DNA of 64,000 nucleotides from Adiantum capillus-veneris (Eukaryota > Streptophyta > Polypodiopsida > Polypodiales > Pteridaceae). This document shows positions 32,701-43,500 of this stretch, one piece after another. The first letter of the stretch is position 1, and every line of letters starts with the position of its first letter. A model generated the notes under the pieces. That model made no database searches and had not been told where the DNA came from. It worked only from the letters and a program-made list of their open reading frames with translations. The translations under genes were made by a program, and so were the position numbers. The DNA lies in the NCBI GenBank assembly GCA_014529385.2, contig CM043952.1:64311370-64375369 (forward strand), given 5' to 3'.

Positions 32701-35700
32701 ACTTACATAAAGATGGCCGTTTCTGACGAGATCTTGGTAGATCTCAAAGGTCTTATGACTGCTTTTAGTTTGTGGGCAAAGTTGAAGGCAACGTATGAAA
32801 ATACAACGCCGGTCAATCAAGTGCATTTGATGCGAAAACTTGTTGGCATACAATTGGATGAGTCAAAGAGCGCTGCAGAGCACTTGTCGTCGTTTACAGG
32901 TACTTTGTTGCAGTTGCAGGATTCAAGCATGCCTCCCTTTGATGATAAGCTGAAAGCTATCTCGTTGCTTATGACCCTACTTGATTCTTGGGAGACATTG
33001 GTGGTTTCATTGTCTAATAGCCCCAATCTGACCTTTGATGGTGTTAGGGGTTCTATTCTCAATGAGGAAATCAGGAGGAAAGCAGTTGGAGAGGGAGGCA
33101 GCTTAGCCAACATCGTTAGAGGCAGGACAGAGAAGAAGAATAACTATGCACAGAGGAGTAAGAGTAAGAGCAAGGAAAGGGGAAATGCCAGCAAAGGCAA
33201 GGGTGATGTGACATGCTATCAATGTGGTAGGAAAGGTCACAAGAAGCCCGATTGCAGGTATTATAAAGCAGAGTTAGAAAGAAAGAAGAATGGCGGAGAC
33301 AAAAAGAAAGAGAAGAAAGAAGTCAAGACAGATGCACAGGACAACTCTAAGGACAAGGAGAAGGCCAATGTGGTCTCTAGTGTTGTTGTTGAGGAGTTGT
33401 CATATGTAGAGGACATCCTATGTGCTACTTTGTCAGCTGATGATGCTCATGAGTTTGATGCCTCTCTCTATGTTCATACACAGGACATGCAGATCACTAA
33501 GAGTGATCTTATTGATGCGTTGTTAACTGTGAATGATGCATTGTCCCAGACTTGGATTTTTGATTCCGGTGTTTCATTTCATGTGACTCCTATCAAGGAG
33601 TGTTTCTCTACTTTTGATGCGGGCAAGCGTGGCCATGTATACCTTGGAAACAATCATGCATGTTCCATTGAGGGTATTGGCACTGTGCATCTCTCCATAG
33701 ATGGCACAAATGAGCTTGTCTTGCATGATGTTCGATATGTGCCGGGAATCAAGAAGAGTCTGCTTTCTGTTGGTCAGATGGATATGCATGGTTACAACAT
33801 CTTGTTTGAGAGAGGGTCATGGAAAATGCCTAAAGGCTCAAGGCTGATTGTAAAGGGCACAAAGAAAGGGATACTTTACTGCATGCATGGAAAGGCCGTG
33901 TTGGACAAGTTTATTGCATTGGCTGAAATTAACTCTCACATGGAGTTGTGGCACAAGAGGCTTGGCCATATGAGCCAAAAGGGCCTTTCTAAGCTTTGTA
34001 CTTTGAACAAGCTTGATGCTAAAGGCACAAAGCTTGACTTTTGTAATGAATGTCAATATGGCAAGCAAGTAAAGCGTTCTTATTACTCTGGTGTCTCTCG
34101 TAAATCTTGTGTGCTTGATCTTGTACATTCCGATGTATGTAGCATGCCTACTAAGTCTATGGGTGGTGCATATTATTTTGTCTCCTTTGTTGATGATCAT
34201 TCTAGGAAAATTTGGGTTTATTTGCTTAAGTCTAAGGATGAAGCCTTTGCTGCGTTTAAGAGATTTCATGCATTTGTGACCACCCAAATTGGTAAAAAGC
34301 TAAAATGCTTGCGTACAGACAATGGGGGGGAGTACACAAGTGCTGAATTTAACAAGTTTTGTGAAAATTTGGACATTAAGAGGGAGCTTACTATGCCATA
34401 CAGCCCCTCTTCTAATGGTGTGGCTAAAAGATTCAATAGGACACTTTGTGAGAGGGTGAGATGCATGCTGTCCACAGCTAATCTCTCTCATGGATTTTGG
34501 GGAGAAGCTTTGAAAACTGCAGTGCATATATGCAATCGATCCCCTCACATGTCTTTGAAAGGTGACATCCCTGAAGAGGTTTGGTCTGGCAAGCCTGCTT
34601 CATATGATCACTTACGCATTTTTGGTTGCGAAGCTTTTGTGCATGTTAGACCTGAGTTGAGGAGTAAACTAGATGCAAAGTCCATTAAAGGCCTCTTCAT
34701 GGGATATGGTGAAGAAGGCGAAATGGGTTACAGGTTTTGGTTACCTCAGTTCAAAAGGGTTGTACGCAGTCGGAATGTTGTTTTTAATGAGGCAAGGTTG
34801 CTTCAAAACAATTGTGCCTCAAAGCATGACCATAAAAGGGTGAAATTTCAGCATGACCAGCCACTTGTTAGGCCTATTTTTGACCCTCAGGATGCACCAC
34901 AAATGGCTGAAAATGTAGATGATCCAGTGGTGTTTGAGCCAGATGATGTTGGACAGCAAATTGAGGCTCCTGAAGGGCATTTGCAGCCAAGAAACAATGC
35001 TGAAAATGGTGCTGAAAATGATGTACAGCAGCCCATTGTTGATGATTTTGTAGTGCCACCTGATTTAAACCCATTGCCGGATAATGTGGATCACTGGGTG
35101 AGGCGGTCTACTCGTCAAAGACGGCCTGTGAGTCGATATGACCCTCTTTGCATTACATTATGTTGACAGATGAGGGAGAGCCTCTTACGTATAAAGAGGC
35201 AAAGATATGTGAGCACAGCGACAAGTGGGAGCTTGCTATGCAGGAAGAGATTAAAGCTTTGCATGCTAATCATACTTGGGATTTGGTTGAATTGCCCAAA
35301 GGAAGGAAGGCTATTCCTAATAAATGGGTGTATAAAATCAAGACTGTTGATGCAAAACCCAAGTATAAGGCAAGGCTTGTGGCAAAGGGATATGTTCAAA
35401 CCAAGGGCATAGAATTTCAGGAAGTGTTCTCTCCTGTTGTGAAGATGACCACTTTGCGTGTATTGTTTGCCATTGTGGCTGCTCTTGATTTGGAAATGGA
35501 CCAAATGGATGTACACACCGCTTTCTTGCATGGTGATGTGGAAGAAGAGCTTTACATGAAGCAACCCGAGGGTTTTGTTATCCCTGGCAAGGAACATTTG
35601 GTATGTATGCTCAATAGAAGCTTGTATGGGCTGAAACAATCATATAGACAGTGGTACAAGAAGTTTGATGGCTTCATGCTTAAACATGGTTACAAAAGAA

Positions 35701-38188
35701 GCCATGCAGACCATTGTTTGTATACCAAACGTGATGAGGATGGCAGCCCTATCATTCTTGTGCTCTATGTAGACGATATGTTGATAGCTGCAAAGAAAAG
35801 AAGCACTGTTGATGCTCTTAAAGGGCAGCTGAAATCTGCGTTTTCAATGAAAGACCTTGGGGCAGCTGAACATATACTTGGAGTGCGTGTTACTCGGCAA
35901 AGAGACAAGCGCCTATTGTATTTGTCGCAAGAAAAGTACATTGAAAAGGTGCTAGACAGATTTAACATGGCTGAAGCAAAGCCTCTTGGTGTGCCATTAC
36001 AGCCATATGTTAAAATTTCCAAGGATGATTGTCCCAAGTCAAAGGAAGAAGCCAATGACATGCAAAGTGTGTCTTATGCTTCAGCTTGTGGTTCACTTAT
36101 GTATGCTATGGTTGCTACTAGGCCTGACATAGCCCATGCAGTGGGAGTTGTGAGCCGGTTTATGGCTAATCCAGGCAGGTTGCATTGGGATGCAGTGAAG
36201 TCCATTATGAGGTACTTGAAAGGGACTAAAAACAAATGTCTCTGCTATGGTAAAGGACCAATGGAGTTGAAGGGATTTTGTGACTTTGACATGGTTGGTG
36301 ATGTGGATACACGGAAATCCACAAGTGGCTATGTATTTACTCTTGTGGGAGGTGCTGTTTCATGGTGTTCTAGATTGCAAAAGATTGTTGCATTGTCTAC
36401 GACAGAGGCTGAATATATTTCAGCCACTGAGGCTTCCAAAGAAGCTATTTGGTTAGCACGCCTATGCAGTGAGTTTGGTTTGCCTGCCAAGGCACCTATG
36501 CTTGGTTGTGATAGCCATAGTGCCATATGTCTGGCAAAGAACGCCATGTTTCATGCACGCACAAAGCATATTGATGTGCGGTATCACTTCATACGAGAAG
36601 TGCTTGAGGATGGCCTTATTACATTGGTTAAGGTCCATACATCACAAAATCCAGCCGATGCTCTCACTAAGTGCTTACCCAAAGCACAACATCATCTATG
36701 CATAGAGATGGTGGGAGTCACGTAGCTTAAAGGCGCCATTTATGCCTTTAAGTGGGAGGTTGTTGGGTTAAAGGCCTGAATAACCCCTTTTTGTACATTT
36801 TTATACTTTGTCCAGGTTCATATTGAACCTGGACACATTTTTTAAAGGTCACTTATAATAAAGGGGAAATTACCAAAATACCCCTCTAATTTGAGGAAAT
36901 TCCCAAAATACCCCTCAAGTTTCAAAAATTCCCAAAATGCCCTTGATATTTTGTCATAAATTCCCAAAATGCCCTTCAAATTTTCCAAAATTCCCAAAAT
37001 ACCCCTGGTTGTGAGACTAAATTTCTCGAAAAATAAATTCTTTTGTTGGTCTTCACAAGAAGAGTGATTGTCTATCGTACAAGATGCTAAAACTACAATT
37101 TGAGTTGGTTACGTAGGCTTTGGAGATGAATTGCTTCATTATTTTTAGACATAATTGCCTTTTTTGCGATCGTAACTGGTGACAAATTACATGCTGAGCA
37201 CTCAAAAACGGATCTCAATTGTCAAAAACGAATGAAGATTAGAAAATCTTGAACATTCCAACAAAAATAGATACAAGGGTATTTTGGGAATTTTTGAAAT
37301 TTGAGGGGTATTTTGGGAATTTCCTCAAATTAGAGGGGTATTTTGGTAATTTTCCCTATAATAAAAGTGGGAAAACCCAAAACTCACTTATTGAGTTTTT
37401 CCCAAAAACGTGAGCTCTCTCTCTCTCCCTCTTCTTCTGCTAGCGCTTTCTCTCCTGCTGCTCTTCGCCTCCCCTCTCTGCACACACACTGCACTTCCTC
37501 GCGTGCTCTTTCACTTGCACACACCGCCGCGCGCTCATCAACGTACAATACATGTCCTTAGCGAGCCTCGACGTCCTCAGAGCAACCCTCTGCTCCCACG
37601 TCAGACAGATCCTCGGGGCCACCCAGCTAAGAGGGCTAGACCTATTGTACCCGATATTTATGATATACACCTCGAGAGTTCTAATGAATTATGTCACAAA
37701 GTGATGACGTGGCTACCGACAGCAGAAAACCTAATTTTTGCCAGAAACCCTAATTTTATAGAAACCCTAATTTCTGGAAACCCTAACCCTAACTGCTGGC
37801 TGAAACCCTAAGTGGCTGAAAAACCCTAAAAGCTGGCGCCAGTGCCACATGGCAGCAATTTCCGAAAATTGTGGAGGTTGGGAAAAAGCAACCAGCAACG
37901 CTACAAATGCTTTTTTTTTTGGCTATGCTGTAACAGACTTGGACACTCCAAGTCAAGAATGGCCCCAAAGACTGGCGCCCCTTTCGGTATTTCTTTATGT
38001 ATTAAATCAATTGTCAAAGTACAAAGAGCGGTTAGGGTTTCACTCTCAGATTCTGTGTCCAGATGCTCTTAGAAGTGAGCCCTAATCCGCGTATTTAAAT
38101 GTTACAAGGGATGCCCAAAGCAGAGCCCCAAAAGCTTAAAATCAAAAGCAGTTTCTCTCTCTCTATCTCAAGAGAGCAAGTAAACAAA

Positions 38189-38227
<39 letters not shown>

Positions 38228-40489
38228 GCATTTGTAGTGTCGCTGGTTGCTTTTTCCCAACCTCCACAATTTCCGGAAACTGCTGCCACGTGGCACTGGC
38301 GCTAGCTTACAGGGTTTTTCAGCCACTTAGGGTTTCAACCAGCAGTTAGGGTTAGGGTTTCCAAAAATTAGGGTTTCTTCAAAATTAGGGTTTTTTTGTA
38401 GAAATTAGGGTTTCTGTTATGTAGCCACGTCATCACTTTGTGACATACCCCCCTCTTGAAAGCGTTGTAATCAACCGTGATTACGCCTGCAAAACCGACA
38501 AAAGCCATAAACCGTCTTAGCAGACACTGACTGTTAGTACCTACGTACTAGGAACACACATCTAGCACATGTACCAAATCGACAGTCACATCACACGACA
38601 TCACAGGACATCACATGACATTCAACATTCATTCGGATCTTAGACCATGATTTATTGGCAATGTAGCTAGCAATCACATCTAGGTCCAATCGGGACCTCA
38701 TCGAGACCTCATCGATGTCTGATTGACTAACCCCTATTGCAACCATGTCTATTCGAGATCAATCAGACCAAAATGCTGCACTCATTTCGGCTATCAGTTC
38801 CTGCACTCAAGAAGTCAAGAACAAATTAGTATCATTATCAGGAATTCCATTTCATAAAGTCATCCGGCAGAATACTGTCAGCTCTCAGTATCCCTGAAGC
38901 TCAAAGAGACATCAGTGACTTTAATATCAAAATCAAGGCATTTGTTGACAAAGGAGTGGAGTAACTCCCCTCTTGTGCATCCCACTGCACCAGATCTTCG
39001 GCCAAGCTGAATTCCTGGGTTTCGTTTGGAGTAGACTATGCTAAACCAAAGCATCGAGGTAAAGTTTCACAGTCCGAGGAGTATTTGCTAGGTCCTCCTC
39101 CTCCATCCACTTCGCATCAAATGCAGGATAGTTCTTGAACTTAACCAAGAACCGCCTTCGGACTTTACCTTTCTTCGTATCGCTATGTGCCATAATTTGT
39201 TCAGGAACAAGGGTCTCCTCGTTTTCTTCCACTTCGGGTTGCTCATCAGGCTCCCCATCATCAGGCACATCACCCCTAAAAGGTTTCAAGAGACTCACAT
39301 GCAATGCATTGTGAATCCTCCAAGTATCTGGCAGTTTCAATCGGAAGGAGACATCATTTATCTTGTCAGTGATCTAGAAAGGTCCATAGTATCGCATACT
39401 AAGCTTTGGAAAAAGCTTCTCCTTTCCCTTTTTCTTTTTGAGGCGTGCCTTCTCAAAATGTAAGAGCACCCAATCATCCTCCTTCAATTTCAAGTCGCGA
39501 CGATGGCGATCCGCTGCCTTTTTCTGTCGTTCTTGAGACTTCTGCAAAGTCTCGCGAACCTTGGCAAAAGCCATATCCAAATCTCGCGAACGCTTCAAAT
39601 ATCTAATCTTTCGTGCTGAGGAAGGGTGGAACCTTCGCAGCACCTTCAACAATCTCAAATGGCGCCTTCCCCATCGAAGAGTGTATCGTGTTATTGTAGG
39701 CAAATTCCACCAAAGGTAAGTATCTTTCCCATTGAGTCTTTTGATCTGAGATATAAGACTTCAATAAATCTAGAACCACTGAATTTGCAATCTCAGATTG
39801 CCCATTAGTCTGCGGGTGGAACGATGACGAGAACTGCAACCGTGTGCCAATGTTCTCCCAAATTGCCTTCCAAAACAAACTCGTAAATCTAGGGTCTCTG
39901 TCGGAGACAATCGTCTCAGGCATGCATGCCATGTAATCTGAAGATCTTGGCCACAAACAGTCTCGCTAAGTGATCCGGCTTGACTGTTTTCTTCACTGAA
40001 ATGAAATGAGCCTGTTTGCTAAATCTGTCAATAACACTCTCTTGTACTTTGAACTGATTAATACAAAAAGAAATACCGAAAGGGGTGCCAGTCTTTGGGG
40101 CCAATATCTCTAGGCACGGAACTCCTCCGGGCCAGTGCAAATCTATTGTGATCTGTGAATTGTTTGAAGTGGTTATTTGGTACTGTCGCGATTGATTCTT
40201 GACTTGGAGTGTCTAAGTCTGTTACAGTGGTATCAGAGCTTGGCCCCAAAGACTGGCGCCCCTTTTGGTATTTCTTTTTGTATTAATCAGTTCAAAGTAC
40301 AAGAGAGTGGGTCGGGATACACTCTCAAACTCTGCGTCCAGATGCTCTGAGAAGTGAATGCCCAAACCACTTATTTAGAGTTACAAGGGATGCCCAAAAG
40401 CAGAGCCCCAAAAGCTTTCAAAATCAAAAGCAAGTGTTCTCTCTCACAAGTTCTCTCTGTGTGGCTTTTAATAAAATAAAAGCAATGAT

Positions 40490-40541
<52 letters not shown>

Positions 40542-43500
40542 CCATGCGTAGCCAAAAAAAAAACGCAAATAGCGTCGCTCTCTCTCTCTCTCTCTCCCCC
40601 CCCCCCCCCCCCCCCCCATGCGTAGTCCGCTTTTTTCAGAATTCATACTGCTGCTGCCACGTGGCACTGGCAACTTTTAGGGTTTCAGCCAGCAGTTAGG
40701 GTTTCTGCAAAATTAGGGTTTTTGACAGATTTTAGGGTTTGCAAAAATTTTAGGGTTTCTGGCAGAAATTAGGATTTCTGCTGTTAGTAGCCACGTCATC
40801 ACTTTGTTACATACCCCCCTCTTGAAAGCATTGTAATCGACCGCGATTACGCCTGCAAAATCGACAAAAGCCATAAACCATCTTAGCAGACACTGACTGT
40901 CGATTATGCAGAGCTTATGGAAGAGTCAACGGCTTGAAAGCCTTGATCTTCTTTGACCTCGGAGCTATGGAGAACTTCATCCATCCAGAATTCTTGAAGC
41001 AAATGCATTTTGATTATGATGCAGAGGGTGGAGAAGTTGAAACTGAGCTAGCCATGGGGCAAACTCAAAAAGTGGTACTGCTCATTGGTGCTCTTCCAGT
41101 GACTATCCAAGATTATCATCATGGAAAAGCCATTTCCACATTATGAAGTTGGGCAACTGCGACGTTTTGTTGGGCATGCCCTGTCACGACAAGAACCGAA
41201 CCATCATCGTGATACAGAAGGGCAGGCCAATTATCCTCAAAGTTCGGTTGTGCGAACAAAACGCTGAATGAACTCTCTAGTTGTTTTATAGTTAGATACT
41301 TTTTAACATTGTTTGAGAAAGTATTGTTTGAAATTTGTTTGAAATGGATGCTATCTGTTTTACACCTGTCTTGGTGCTGATTTGAACTGTTTGACTATGG
41401 TTTTAATACTGGTTTCATTGGTTGGTGATTTTACTCCCGGGTGGAGAAGTGAGAAATACTGTTTTGGTATTGTTTGAACCTTGGAACGACGCAGGCCGAT
41501 GTCTGGGGAGTGTTCCGTTGTATGCTAGAAAACCTTCGAATGACGCAGACCGATGATTGGGGAGCGTTTGGTTGTATTCTTGAATCCAAGCGACGTAGAC
41601 TGCGGTCTGGGGAGCGTTTGGTTTGTACAGTCCTCTGAGTTTATGGCCCGGACCTTTTTAGGTTATTTGTGGGGGAGTGACGAGGTAGTTGTTGAGTAGC
41701 TTCATACCGCAGACCGTTCGTCTCAAAGGAGTGCTCTGCGGCGCTGTTTGTTATGTCTTGTAACATGTATATGTGAGCATTTATGTTGCATTGTGATGTG
41801 CCAACTATTGAATATTCCTAACTGGATGAGATTGCTTGAATATGTAATTTGAGTGCATCTAGACGCTCGTGGAAGATCAACATGGTTTGGGTGTGATGGT
41901 TAATTTTACTACGCTGGAATATCAAAAGTTCCGATCTGGACGAAAGGAGAAGCCAACTCCTTGATCAAAAGAGCTGAGAGGAGAAGCCAAAGTCGTGCAT
42001 AAAGTGATGATGTGGCAGCTGTACGGACAACTCGGATTTTGCGTTGACTACTGAGGTGGCAACCTTTAGGGATTGCCACGTTTCGCGTTGACAGCCTGTA
42101 TGGATTTCCGTGATTTGTGTTGGCTGATTTCCAGCGCCAGCTTTTTGGACCAGTTGCTTTTGAGTACAAGAATTTTCATGTAACTGCTTTTTATGGCCAA
42201 GGGCCTTTAAATATGAGGCTAGGGCTCATTCTCTGGTACACTTCAGTGAGAAGGTGCAGAGCGCGAGTACTGGCGTTGTGTTGAGTTCAAGTAATATAAA
42301 GAAATACCGAAAGGGTTGCCAAGGTTTGGGGCCAATACTCTCTGGGTCGGAATTTCGCCACTTCGTATTGTGTGTGCTCTCTCTCTTTCAATTTAGTTGT
42401 TATTGAAGTGCTAAAAATGTGTTTATTCTGTTCTTTTCTATTGGCACGTGGTGCTCGTCTTGTGACAAAAAATCAAGCAACGCAAATCACAAAAATCCGT
42501 ACAGGTTGTTAGCGTGAAATGCGGAAATCTGTACAGTTCTGCCACGTCAACAGCCATCAAAAAATTCCAGCTTGTTCGTACAACTGCCACGTCATCAGTT
42601 TCTGCGCAAGTCTTTGAGTGTGTGTGTGGGTCTTGCTTTATTTTATTCTCTTGTCATTTGGGCCCCATCGGACGGGGTCCCATAAGTTGGTAGGACTTCT
42701 TCTTCTTCATCTGCTTATTCTTAGGGTTTAGGCCCCTCAGTCGGGATCTGCACAGTGGCTCCGTTCTTCAGTGGCTTGACACGTCAGCCGTGTGACACAT
42801 CACCCGGGATTAAATCACAAATCATTGAAACCAATATTAAAACCAGAGTCAAACAATTCTCAAATTGGCACCAAGACAAGTTTAAATGAGATACTTTCCA
42901 TTCCAACCAATTTCAAAGAATACCTTCTCAAACAAAGTTCAAAAGTATCTAACTACAAAAAAACTAGAAAATTCATTTGCTTGCTAAGAAATTGCCATGA
43001 ATGTCGGGAACAAACAAAAGGAAGCAACAAAATAAAAGTACAATTTACGCATGAATTAATTTTATTTGCTACTTTAATTTTGAGCGTTCCGAGTTCAGAA
43101 CGAATATTAATATATAGTGAGGAAATATTAGTAGTTGTTCGTTTAGTGGGTTTTGTTTCCTTTAGTTAAAAATACCTATGAAGCGGATTAGATAAAAGAC
43201 AAATAGGAACCCACTGTCTGTTCTGCGACAGGAAGTGCGTGGGGTAACTCCCGATGTAGTCACAGAAACCAAACGTGTGGGTGGATCAACTTATCGAGTT
43301 CCCATTGAAGTAGTACCTGCAAAAGGAAAAGCTTTGGCCATCCGGTGGTCATTGATCGCATGTCGAAAACGCTCAGGTCGAAGTATGGCTTTAAGGTCGA
43401 GTGATGAATTGATAGATGCCGCCAGAAATTCTGGGAGTGCCATACGGAAGAAGGAAGAGACTTTATCTGGGTTTTTGTTCGGACAACCGAACTTTGAGGA

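Larger units (their letters stand above)
31407..37540 (+). mobile_element. Nearly full-length Ty1/copia element
   Basis: 5' LTR 31407-31757 (351 bp) and 3' LTR 36761-37540 (780 bp, of which 503 are a MITE and its duplicated target). Both begin TGTTGGGTTAAAGGCCT and end CTCATCA. A degenerate initiator-Met primer site TAGTATCAAAGC lies at 31760-31771, and a purine tract AAGTGGGAGGT precedes the 3' LTR. Gag, protease, integrase, RT and RNase H are in copia order over two overlapping frames. It interrupts the zinc knuckle of the family-B gag. Flanking pentamers do not match clearly. Confidence 0.9.
37692..40899 (-). mobile_element. Family A chromovirus remnant with inverted LTR fragments
   Basis: A partial LTR in + orientation (37692-37928) abuts a − orientation LTR (37929-38445), followed by PPT and internal sequence with integrase and chromodomain remains. 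At 40033-40226 another + orientation LTR end with primer site (40228-40239) abuts a − orientation LTR fragment (40241-40811), and then 88 bp of internal sequence. It splits the family-B element between gag and protease, with AATTA/GATTA at the borders. Confidence 0.75.
29489..42467 (+). mobile_element. Family-B gag-pro Gypsy element with nested insertions
   Basis: The 5' LTR (partial at its outer end) ends at 30100. A mutated primer site TGGCATTAGAGC follows at 30102-30113. Gag starts near 30411 and is split at its zinc knuckle by a copia element (31407-37540). A short stretch resumes at 37541-37691, family A fragments intervene (37692-40899), and the protease follows at 40900-41275. Then come about 700 bp of non-coding DNA with a minisatellite and a 3' LTR ending TTGTGACA at 42467. 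No RT or integrase is present anywhere in it. Confidence 0.8.

Noticed and set aside
31407-37545. Target-site duplication for the copia element
   Set aside because: Flanking pentamers GGGCA and ACGTA do not match, so no TSD was claimed.
37725-37830. Interstitial telomere array
   Set aside because: The AAACCCTAA motifs are separated by other sequence and are part of an LTR, not a tandem telomere.
43193-43465. A functional nuclear or mitochondrial rps7 gene
   Set aside because: Start and end are missing and it is joined to retroelement sequence. Diagnostic residues fit the plastid form.
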